Origin: an uncultured Ulvibacter sp.
Lineage (GTDB): Bacteria > Bacteroidota > Bacteroidia > Flavobacteriales > Flavobacteriaceae
Reading direction: 5' to 3'
Assembly (NCBI GenBank): GCA_943789105.1
Contig: CALSSW010000004.1
Span: forward strand, 1 to 59,364
Length of the DNA stretch: 59,364 nt
Positions 16,289 to 25,424 of the stretch are shown here, piece by piece. How positions within the stretch are numbered: position 1 is the first letter of the stretch; every line of letters begins with the position of its first letter. The notes under the pieces are model-generated. The model searched no databases. It saw only the letters and a list, made by a program, of their open reading frames with translations, and had not been told where the DNA came from. A program made the translations under genes and the position numbers.

Positions 16289-17452
16289 TTATTTTTGAAC
16301 AAATTAATACTATTTTTTTATCATTTTCAATAGTTGTAAAAAACAAATACCGATTGCCTCCTTGTTGTAACTTCCATTTTTCTTGCAACCTGGCCACGGT
16401 TTCTGGAAAATTCCTGGTGGTAATATTTGCCTTATCAAAGTCAATACCATGGCGCATTTGCTTTTTTGAGTAGGGTAGCACCTTTTCTATTTTAAATCTC
16501 CTGCCAGGAAAATCAACAAGGTCCTGGCTGGTGTACAAATGAGAGTGTTTGTGCAGCTTCAGCACCTGTAGGCGCCGCACATGTGGTTAAAGGCGCCACT
16601 TTTTAGAATTGATGCATTAGGCTCATATAGGTATGTAAGAGGAGCACTCAGGCTAAGTTGAGCAGGAGTGTTCCATGTAAACGTAAATTTTTGCATTCCT
16701 GCTTTAGTGATATTTGCAGTGTGTATCTCTGGGGGTTTTGTGTGCTCTCTTCGCAGTGTCCACAGTACTTCTTTAACCTCATTGTGCAAGGCAACAATGT
16801 GTATTTGAGCAACATTCTCTAAGGCCTTTATAGCAACCGATATATCTAGCATTGGAGAGGTCTTTACAAGTAAGGTAGTACATCTTTGTAATAGGTACTC
16901 TAGGTTTTTAGGTATGTTGGGCTCACAGTCTTCTAAGAAAAACACTTTTCCTTTACTATCATGACGTCTAGAAGGATCTACGTAAATAACATCAAAGGTG
17001 TTGTCTTTAATTGCCTTTAGGCCGTCTTTAGATTGGCTTATAAAGCTATTGTTTGGCAAGTGTTGCAAATTGTGAGATACAATATCACACAGGTGCTCTT
17101 GTATTTCAAAATGATGTACTTGCGCAAAGGTTTGCGCAAAATAATAACTGTCTATTCCAAAACCGCCAGTAATATCTGCAAGGGTGTTGCCCTTAACAAG
17201 GGTTTGCTTGTAAATGGCTGTTGCCTCAGATGAGGTTTGCTCCAGATGCAGTTTTGCAGGGTATACAATCCCTGGGGTCTTAAACCAGGTTGGGAGCTTT
17301 GTTTTTGCTTTTTGTCTGCCCTGTATTTGTTGTAATAGCTCTTTGGTGCTCACATTAGTAAAAGGGCTTCCAGAGAAGGCTAAGCGTGACAGCTCTTGCT
17401 TAAAATCTTTGATATACTGCTGTACCTCTTTTTGTAATAAATGATCAAACAA
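16275..17452 (-). pseudogene. THUMP-like class I SAM-dependent methyltransferase, one frameshift
   Basis: The first frame (17452-16559, 297 aa) carries a Rossmann methyltransferase core: ADITGGFGIDSYYFA as motif I, HHFEIQEHLCDIV, and FDVIYVDPSRRHDSKGKV with a DPSR active-site segment. The second frame resumes as VLKLHKHSHLYTSQDLVDFPGR and ends in DKKIVLICSKIIDEV, the usual THUMP-like C-terminus of this flavobacterial protein. One base appears missing near 16561-16575; restoring it gives 1179 nt, 392 aa. The target is probably RNA but unproven. It lies downstream of the TrmH-family gene (65 nt) and overlaps the secreted protein gene by 14 nt. Confidence 0.82.
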
Positions 17453-17517
17453 ATGATGTGTGTTTTACTAGTTTTTTATAAAGATACTACCTGGCGGGTA
17501 GATTTTTTAGCTTAAAT

Positions 17518-18026
17518 CTATTTGGTTTTTAGAGAAAGGGCATATAGCCCAATACTAGCGGCTTGGGTAACGTTCATGCTGCTGTTGGTTCCATGCATAG
17601 GTATGTGCAAATGAGTGTTTATGTGCGTTAATACATTTGTTGAAATGCCTGTTTTTTCATTACCAATAAAAAGTGCAAGGGGTCTTTTATCTGTGATATC
17701 CAAATCTTCCAGCGCCTCACTGTTTTTTGTTAATTCAAGGGCTATAGGTCTATAGCCTTGTTTTGTAAGTTGCTTTAATACGGCAAGGGTGTCCAAATCA
17801 TCCTTGTAGTTAATAAGGAGGTGGGTGCTTCTTGATGTTCTTTTAATTCTTGGACTGCTAAGGTCTATCTTGGTGCCACAGAAATAGATTTTTTCTATAC
17901 CAAAGCTATCACATAGTCTAAAGAGACCGCCAATATTGGCGGGACTTGTAACGCCATCACAAACAAGTACCTGTGTGATTTTACTGCTGTAAAATGAGTA
18001 TTATCATGGGTGAGTTGCGCTGCCAT
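17518..18026 (-). pseudogene. TrmH/SpoU-family RNA methyltransferase, N-terminal frameshift
   Basis: The frame ending at 17518 contains SPANIGGLFRLCDSFGIEKI, LALFIGNEKTGIS and IPMHGTNSSMNVTQAASIGLY, the three SpoU motifs that form the knotted AdoMet site. It is open far upstream but lacks a start codon. A short frame with ATG 18026-18024 reads MAAQLTHDNTHF, the typical N-terminus. They join if the AAAA at 17991-17994 (plus strand) is one base longer, giving 510 nt and 169 aa. It probably methylates a tRNA or rRNA ribose 2'-OH. The ATG lies 3 nt after the restored stop of the DUF4159 gene, so the two are a tight pair. Confidence 0.85.
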
Positions 18027-18029
18027 CAC

Positions 18030-18673
18030 TTAGTGTTCAAAGGCGTATTTTATAATATTGGCACCCATGCGCAGTGCCTTGAGTCTAACCTCTTGCTGGG
18101 TCGTTGTGCATCTCTTGGTCTTCCCAGCCATCTCCAAGGTCACTCTCAAAGGTGTATAGTAGCACAATTCTTCCTTGTTTTTCTATTACAAAACCTTGGG
18201 CTCTAGCATTATCATGCTCGTGTATTTTGGGCAATCCCTTCGGAAATTTAAAAGGAGTTAAAAATATAGGATGATTTGCTGCTAGCTCTTTTAATTCTTG
18301 GTTTGGAAATAGTTTTGAAATTTCACCTCTCACGTATTGATCCATACCGTAATTATCATCAATATGTAAAAAACCGCCACTATTTAGATATGCCCTTAGG
18401 TTTTCTATGTCTTGATTAGAGAATAAGACGTTTCCGTGGCCCGTCATGTGCAGAAAGGGGTATTCAAAAATATCTAGGCTACTTGGAGTTACAACTTTTC
18501 GGAGTAGTGCTCAAGCTGGTGTTCAGCTCTTTATTGCAAAAAGCAGCTAAGTTTTCTAGAGCAGATGGGTTGCTGTACCAGTCACCGCCACCGCTGTATT
18601 TTAATACTGCAATGTCCTGCCCTTGGCATAATTGCAGGAAAAAAAACAGTACAATAGTTGTGCGTATACCCAT
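18030..18673 (-). pseudogene. DUF4159 family secreted protein, two frameshifts
   Basis: The N-terminal frame (from 18673) has a signal peptide (GIRTTIVLFFFLQLCQGQ) then IAVLKYSGGGDWYSNPSAL. The middle frame continues SSLDIFEYPFLHMTGHGNVLF, GGFLHIDDNYGMD and LYTFESDLGDGWEDQEMHNDP. Correcting an extra base in the TTTT at 18496-18499 and another near 18095-18099 gives one reading that ends in RLKALRMGANIIKYAFEH and a TAA at 18030, 642 nt, 213 aa, the standard size. Family function is unknown; the fold may be a class I glutamine-amidotransferase-like domain. It stands directly upstream of the TrmH gene. Confidence 0.85.
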
Positions 18674-18761
18674 AGCTGTAAAAGTACAAAAAACAAAAAG
18701 GGGAGTAGCAAACTCTATAAAAATAAATTACACAAACCGTATGTAGTAAGACAACGAGTTA

Positions 18762-19475
18762 TTAAGCTTCATTGCTATATGCAACACTGTGGCAAACCAC
18801 TATGGCTGCGGTCTCTGTTCTTAGTCTGTTTTTACCAAGACTAACTCCGGTATACCCCATAGATGTAGCTAGGGTTATTTCTGGGGCAGAAAAATCTCCC
18901 TCTGGCCCAACCAGTATGATGTGGTTGCCCTTTGGTTTAATTTGTGATTTCAATGATTTTTTTTCTATCCCTTGACAATGTGCAATGAGTTTTTGGTGGG
19001 GCGCATCTTCCTGCTTTTCTAAAAAATCTTTAAAACTACACATAGGATGTAGCTCGGGAAAATGATATTTTAAGGATTGTTTGGCGGCGCTAAGTATGAT
19101 TTTTTGATATCGTAGCGGTTTAATTATTTTACGTTCACTGTGTTGGCAGAGTATGGGAGTTATTTGGGTGATTCCAATCTCGGTGGCTTTTTCTAAAAAC
19201 CACTCAAACCGATCGTTGAGTTTTGTTGGTGAAATTGCAAGGTGCAGGCCGTAGGGTAGCGGTTTTTTTTGTTCAACATTTGCAATAGCTACCAAGCAAC
19301 ACTTAGGGTCATTGCTTAGAAGGGTTGCCGTAAATAAATCTCCTTTACCGTTGGTAAGATGTAATATATCTCCTATTTGTTTTCTTAAAACCTTAGCAAT
19401 ATGCCTGCTTTCTTCTTTACTGAAACTCAGCTGTGCATCAGTTGGGCAAAGGTCTTGACTGTAAAATAATTGCAT
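18762..19475 (-). CDS. rsmE: 16S rRNA (uracil1498-N3)-methyltransferase RsmE
   Basis: The 237-aa protein shows the RsmE C-terminal SPOUT motifs LVGPEGDFSAPEI and SLGKNRLRTETAAIV, the FLEKATEIGITQITP segment, and an N-terminal PUA-like part (SRHIAKVLRKQIGD). RsmE methylates U1498 of 16S rRNA in the assembled small subunit. The length is normal and the frame intact. It follows tsaD by 27 nt on the same strand and precedes the DUF4159 gene by 88 nt. Confidence 0.94.
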   Translation of the reverse strand: MQLFYSQDLCPTDAQLSFSKEESRHIAKVLRKQIGDILHLTNGKGDLFTATLLSNDPKCCLVAIANVEQKKPLPYGLHLAISPTKLNDRFEWFLEKATEIGITQITPILCQHSERKIIKPLRYQKIILSAAKQSLKYHFPELHPMCSFKDFLEKQEDAPHQKLIAHCQGIEKKSLKSQIKPKGNHIILVGPEGDFSAPEITLATSMGYTGVSLGKNRLRTETAAIVVCHSVAYSNEA

Positions 19476-19502
19476 TAGGTTTAAGTGTTTTTTTGGTGCT
19501 AC

Positions 19503-20525
19503 TTATAGTTTCATTCTTGCATTAGCCGTAACAGCGTTGTCTGCAAAATACTTTTGTTTGTATTTTAATTCTCCCACCATTGCAATCATGGCGGCATTGT
19601 CTGTGCAAAACTCAAACTTAGGGATATGTACGCGCCAGCCGTATTTTTGTTCTGCTTCTTCCAGGGCTTTTCGTATACCGCTATTGGCAGAAACACCGCC
19701 TCCTATAGCAACTTGGGTAATGCCCGTTTGTTTTACAGCATTTTTTAATTTATCCATTAAATAACCAACAATAGTATGTTGTAAACTTGCGCAAATATCT
19801 GCCAAGTTTTCTTCAATGAAATTTGGGTTCTGTGCAACATTTTTTTGCACAAAATATAAAACAGCAGTTTTTAAACCACTAAAGCTGAAATCTAAAGGAC
19901 TTACTTTTGGTTTAGGGAAAATAAATCTTTTTGGATTTCCTTGCTGTGCATACCTGTCAATTAATGGCCCTCCAGGGTAGGGTAGTCCTAAAATTTTAGC
20001 ACTCTTGTCAAAAGCTTCTCCAACAGCATCATCTATGGTTTGGCCAATTACCTCTAGATCAAAATAACTAGATACCCTTACAATTTGAGTATGCCCGCCA
20101 CTAATGGTGAGGGCCAAAAAAGGGAAGCTAGGTGCCTTTTGGCCCTCGGCTTTTATAAAATGAGCCAAAATATGCGCCTGCATATGATTTACATCCAGCA
20201 ATGGAATGTCTAGACCAAAGGCCAAAGACTTTGAAAATGAGGTGCCTACAAGTAAAGAGCCCATGAGTCCAGGCCCTCTAGTAAAGGCTATGGCGCTTAG
20301 TTGTTTTTTATCGATATTTGCTTGCTGTAATGCTTGATCAACCACCGGCACAATGTTTTGTTGATGTGCTCTAGAGGCAAGTTCTGGAACCACACCTCCA
20401 TAAGCCTCATGAATTTTTTGTGTAGCTACAACATTGCTTAATATAACGCCGTTGTTAATCACAGCTGCAGCAGTATCGTCACAAGAAGACTCAATACCTA
20501 GAATATAACAATTTTTTTCTATCAC
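19503..20525 (-). CDS. tsaD: tRNA N6-adenosine threonylcarbamoyltransferase TsaD
   Basis: TsaD transfers threonylcarbamoyl to A37 of ANN-decoding tRNAs with TsaB and TsaE. The 340-aa protein has ILGIESSCDDTAAAV at the N-terminus, HMQAHILAHF (metal-binding His pair), SGGHTQIVRV, DDAVGEAFDKSAK, FSFSGLKTAV and FCTDNAAMIA at the C-terminus. Length and motifs are complete. It is divergent from tamB with a 93-nt spacer and leads a minus-strand group with rsmE. Confidence 0.97.
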   Translation of the reverse strand: MIEKNCYILGIESSCDDTAAAVINNGVILSNVVATQKIHEAYGGVVPELASRAHQQNIVPVVDQALQQANIDKKQLSAIAFTRGPGLMGSLLVGTSFSKSLAFGLDIPLLDVNHMQAHILAHFIKAEGQKAPSFPFLALTISGGHTQIVRVSSYFDLEVIGQTIDDAVGEAFDKSAKILGLPYPGGPLIDRYAQQGNPKRFIFPKPKVSPLDFSFSGLKTAVLYFVQKNVAQNPNFIEENLADICASLQHTIVGYLMDKLKNAVKQTGITQVAIGGGVSANSGIRKALEEAEQKYGWRVHIPKFEFCTDNAAMIAMVGELKYKQKYFADNAVTANARMKL

Positions 20526-20618
20526 GAGAGTAGGGCATATTTATTGGTTGTAAAATTATAACTTTATAAGCGTATCAAAAAATTAAGAAAAATAATAGTT
20601 CGTTTACTTGTAATACTT

Positions 20619-23600
20619 GTGTTACTTGTCTTGCTGTTGGTGGTCGTTTTTTCTTTGCCAAGTGTGCAAACAAAAATGGCTAGTAGGCTCACCGGTTACC
20701 TTAATCAAACCTATGATACTCAAATTGCTATAGATAAAGTAGGACTCAATTGGCAAGGTAATATAGATCTTCGAGACCTGTACATCAAAGACCATCATCA
20801 AGATACATTAATTTTTGCCGGGCAGCTGCAAGCCAGTATTTTAGATTTCTCTAATCTTATAAAAACAGACCTTACCCTAGGGTCTTTTAAACTTTCAGAC
20901 ACAAAACTTTTTATAAAAACCTATAAAAATGAAACCAGAGATAACATGTCTATCTTCTCTGGAAAATTTAATTCCGAAAAAAAACGAGATAACATATTTA
21001 AACTTACAGCAGATGATGTTTTTATAAAAAATAGCGCTATTAAAATTACAGACCAAAACCTATCAACCCCTTTGTTGTTTGACCTTACAAATCTAGAGGC
21101 TGCTGCTCAAGATTTTAAAATACTAGGCCCAGATGTATTTGCCAACATAAGCTCTTTAGGTTTATCTAGTAAACGAGGTTTTGAAATTACAGGGCTAAGC
21201 TCTCAATTCTCTTACACCACAGAGCAAATGACCTTAAAGAACATGAAGCTTCAAACTTCTCAAAGCACGCTACAGGGTGATGTTATCATGAATTATAGCG
21301 CCAACGGCTATTCAGACTTTGTTAATACAGTTGTTTTTACCGCAAGCTTTAAACCCTCTAGTATAGCCACCAATGATCTTAATGGCTTTTATAATGAGTT
21401 TGGCCCTAATCAAACCATTGGTTTTAAAGGAGACTTTAAAGGCGTATTGAATGACTTCTCATTCACAAAAGCAGCTATTACAACTGCCAATACTAGGGTT
21501 GCTGGTGATTATTATTTTAAGGATGTTTTAAAGGGCCCCACTGCTTTTAACATAAACTTTAGGCGTCATGATATAACAACGAGTTACTATGATTTACGTC
21601 GTTTTTTACCCAATATCCTTGGCGAGGTTTTGCCCGAGGAGCTAAGTAAATTAGGGGTTTTTGATTATGATGGTTCTTCACAAATTAACAGCAAGACCTT
21701 TACTACTGATGCTACTTTTAAAAGTGATATTGGTATTGCCACTACCAGTGTGTCTATAGATAATTACAAAGACGTTGCCCTTGCAAGCTATAAGGGCAAT
21801 ATTATTTTATCTTCTTTTGATATTGGAGCATTAACTAAAGAGCCTTCTTTGGGTGAGGTGTCTGCTAATGTAAGTATTAGATGGTCGTGGTTTTACCCAA
21901 AAAACCGTGGATACAGCCCTGGGTGGTGTTATCTCTTCGTTTTCTTTTCAGGGGTATGATTATAAAAACATTACCCTGCAAGGAGCTTTAAAGGATCCGG
22001 TTTTTAATGGTGATCTATCTATTGATGACCCTAACATACAATTAGATTTTAAGGGGCTTGTAGATGTTTCTAAATCCTTTAATCAGTATGATTTTCAGGC
22101 AGATGTTCACTTTGCTGAATTAAACAAGCTGCAGCTTGTTAAAAGAGATAGTATTTCTGTTTTTGCAGGCAAGGTTGTGGTGGATATGGATGGTACTACC
22201 ATAGATGATAGTGTAGGATCTTTTTCATTTCAACAAACATTTTACCAAAATCAAGACGATGATTTTTATTTTGATGATTTTAAAATAGCTTCTTCTTTTG
22301 AAGACCAAAAACGCATTATTACTATTGACTCACCAGATATTTGCAACGGTACAATTTCTGGAAATTTTTTAATAAAAGATATTTCAAATTTATTTAGAAA
22401 CGGATTAGGGAGTATGTATGCAAATTATATACCTCGCGAGGTTACTACAAATCAGTACATTGATTATGATCTTTCTCTTTACAGTAAAATTGTTGAGGTT
22501 TTTGTCCCAGAATTACAAGTGGGTGAAAATTCAAGAATACGAGGTTCTGTCTCTTCAGATGAATCTAAATTCCAATTAGATTTTAAATCTCCAGAGCTCT
22601 TGTTGTTTGATAACTACTTGGGTAAAGTAAATGTTCAGGTAGATAACGATAACCCATTGTATAATACATATGTAAGTGTAGATTCTGTGTATACTGGCAT
22701 CTATGATTTAAAAGATTTTAGCTTGATTAATAAGACTTATAATGACACGCTGTATGTGCAGTCTGTATTTAAAGGAGGAAGAAAAAAACAGGATGTTTTT
22801 GACCTTGCTTTATACTACACAATTAACCCACAGGGGAAATCTGTTGTTGGAATTAAAAAGTCTGAAATTTCATATAAAGACAATATTTGGTATCTAAATA
22901 AAAACAACAATAAGAAAAATAAAGTAGTCTTTGATGATCGTTTTAATGCCATTGCTATAGACTCATTACAACTCAATTACAAGCAACAGCAAATTGCATT
23001 TGCAGGTGTCATTAGAGACTCAACTTATAAAAATCTTAAGGTTCGTTTTAAAGATGTAAATATTGGGGATATAATTCCACCCGTTGATAGTTTGCAAGTA
23101 TCGGGTACTACAAACGGTACTTTGTCTTTTTTGCAACAAGACGGGGCTTATTTCCCTAAAAGCAATGTAACTATTGATGATGTTATTATAAATACAATTG
23201 GTTTTGGTGATCTCATCTTAGATATTGACGGTAACCAAGATCTTACCAAATACCGTATTGCTAGCTCGCTTACAAATAAAGATGTTCGCTCTTTTAATGC
23301 CCTTGGAACCATAGACTTTGCTCCAAAAATATCTCAATTAGATTTAGACGTGAGGTTAAATGATTTTAACTTGCAGGCTATAAGTCCTTTTGGAGCTAAT
23401 GTAATTACAGATATTAGAGGGGAAGCCTCTGGTGCCTTACAAGTTATGGGCAATTACACAAAACCAAATATACTTGGTACCATTAATTTAAAAAATAGCG
23501 GTTTAAAGGTGCCGTATCTCAATACAGATTTTGATTTGGCAAACAGCACTCAAATGATTGTTTCTAGTGATACTCTTAGGGTACTTTCAACAGAAATTAC

Positions 23601-24996
23601 AGATACAAAATTTAATACAAAAGGAGTTTTCTCTGGTATTGCAACACATGATAACTATCGAGATTGGAATTTAAATTTAACGATTAATGCTCCAGAAAGA
23701 TTACTTGTTTTAGATACCCCACCAGATGAGGATGAGTTGTATTACGGGACCTCTTTCATTAGTGGTAACGCAGTAATTCAGGGTCCTGTTGATGCCCTAG
23801 ATATAAAAGTATTTGCTACCACTCAGGCGGGAACAACATTTAAAATTCCTCTCAGTGACACAGAGGCTATTGGTGATGATAGTTTTATCAAATTCCTTTC
23901 TCCCCAAGACAAGCGTATCCGCACAATAGGTCAGCAAATTGTTAAAAAAGAAATAAAAGGACTTTCTGTAGATTTTGATTTAGACATAAATGATAATGCA
24001 GAAGTTGAGGTTGTTGTAGACAAGGTCAATAATTCTACCCTTAAGGGTCGTGGCGCTGGAACATTATTAATACGCCTTGATACAAAAGGGAAGTTTAATA
24101 TGTGGGGTGAGTTTACAGTCATAGAGGGCTTGTATGATTTTAGATACGGTGGGATTATTCAAAAAAAGATTGCCGTGGTTCCTGGCGGAAACATTAACTG
24201 GGATGGAGAACCAGATAGAGCTAGATTAAGTATAAGTGCAAAGTATGCCACACAGGCTAACCCTGCTGTACTGCTTGATAACCCCTCTTTTAACCGGAAG
24301 ATACCTGTAGATGTTTTGGTAGATTTAACTGGAGAAATCATACAACCAGAATTAAATTTCAACATAGACTTTCCTAGAACCAGCTCTACGGTAAAAAGTG
24401 AATTAGAGTTTAAACTCCAAAGCAATGAAGAGATAGAAAAACAAGCCATTTTTTTATTAACCACCGGAAGTTTTGTAAATGAAGGTATGGGGGGCGCAAA
24501 TTTTGCAGGTACTCTGGTAGATAGAGTTAGTGATTTAGTAAACGGTTTATTTGCAGATGAAGATGGTACCTTTAATGTGGGTATAGATTATTCTCAAGGA
24601 AGTAGATTACCCAATCAGCAAACCGCAGATCGCGTTGGTATTTCTCTTCAAAGTAAAATTAATGAACGTATCTTGATTAACGGTAAAGTTGGGATTCCTT
24701 TGGGTGGTTCTAATGAGACTGCTATTGCAGGAGATATTGAAGTGCAATGGCTTATCAATGAAGACGGTACTCTTAGGATGAATTTCTTTAACCGTCAGGC
24801 AGACATACAATTTATTGGTGAAGATCAAATTTTTGAACAAGGCCTAGGAATGTCCTACAATGTTGATTTTAATACCCTAAGTGAGCTTATAGAAAAACTA
24901 TTTAATAAAAAGCTTACCCTAGAGAAGGACGGGTTAGATACTCCTTTTGTGCCAGATGACACAAGTTTTCCAGCCAATTTTAATGAGGATAAGTAA
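20619..24996 (+). pseudogene. tamB: TamB-like translocation and assembly module protein, one frameshift
   Basis: A very long beta-rich protein anchored by an N-terminal membrane helix, spanning the periplasm as a hydrophobic groove for lipid or outer-membrane protein traffic. The first frame (20619-21959) starts with the helix LLVLLLVVVFSLPSVQTKMA. The second (21907-24996) runs to the DUF490 C-terminal domain (KINERILINGKVGIPLGG, GLGMSYNVDFNTLSELIEKLF). One extra A near 21876-21880 splits them; without it 4377 nt encode 1458 aa, typical for Bacteroidota. The only standard start is GTG 20619, yet the in-frame codons before it encode KRIKKLRKIIVRLLVI, which looks like the real basic N-region. 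No ATG, GTG or TTG precedes this, so the true start is unresolved. Confidence 0.9.
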
Positions 24997-25007
24997 ACCA
25001 AGTTTTT

Positions 25008-25388
25008 TTACAAACTAGCAATCATAGAGATTTCTACATTCACAAACTTGGGCAGGTTCGCAACTTCTACCGTCTCTCTTGCTGGCGCTGTTGCCTCATT
25101 AAAATAAGTAGCATATACCTGGTTAATAGCCGCAAAGTTATGCATATCACTTACAAAAATACTTGCCTTAAGTACGTGCTCGAAATTCATGCCAGCTGCC
25201 TGTAAAACTGCTCGTAGATTTTCCATTACAAGGGTCGTTTCTGTTTTAATATCATCTATCTCCAACTCACCTGTTGCCGGGTTAATTGCTATTTGCCCTG
25301 AGGTATATAGCATGTTTCCATGTTGTATGGCTTGGCTATAGGGGCCAATTGGAGCAGGTGCTTTATCTGTGCAGATTATTTTTTTCAT
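25008..25388 (-). CDS. ridA: RidA family reactive enamine/imine deaminase
   Basis: RidA hydrolyses reactive 2-aminoacrylate-type enamines released by PLP enzymes. The 126-aa protein has APAPIGPYSQAI, NMLYTSGQIAINP, the active-site region PARETVEVANLP with the conserved Arg, and VNVEISMIA at the end. Length is exactly family-typical. It follows lptD by 36 nt on the same strand and converges with tamB, 11 nt away. Confidence 0.95.
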   Translation of the reverse strand: MKKIICTDKAPAPIGPYSQAIQHGNMLYTSGQIAINPATGELEIDDIKTETTLVMENLRAVLQAAGMNFEHVLKASIFVSDMHNFAAINQVYATYFNEATAPARETVEVANLPKFVNVEISMIASL

Positions 25389-25424
25389 AATTTTTGGTTT
25401 CTGATTTTAAAGACACACATGATG

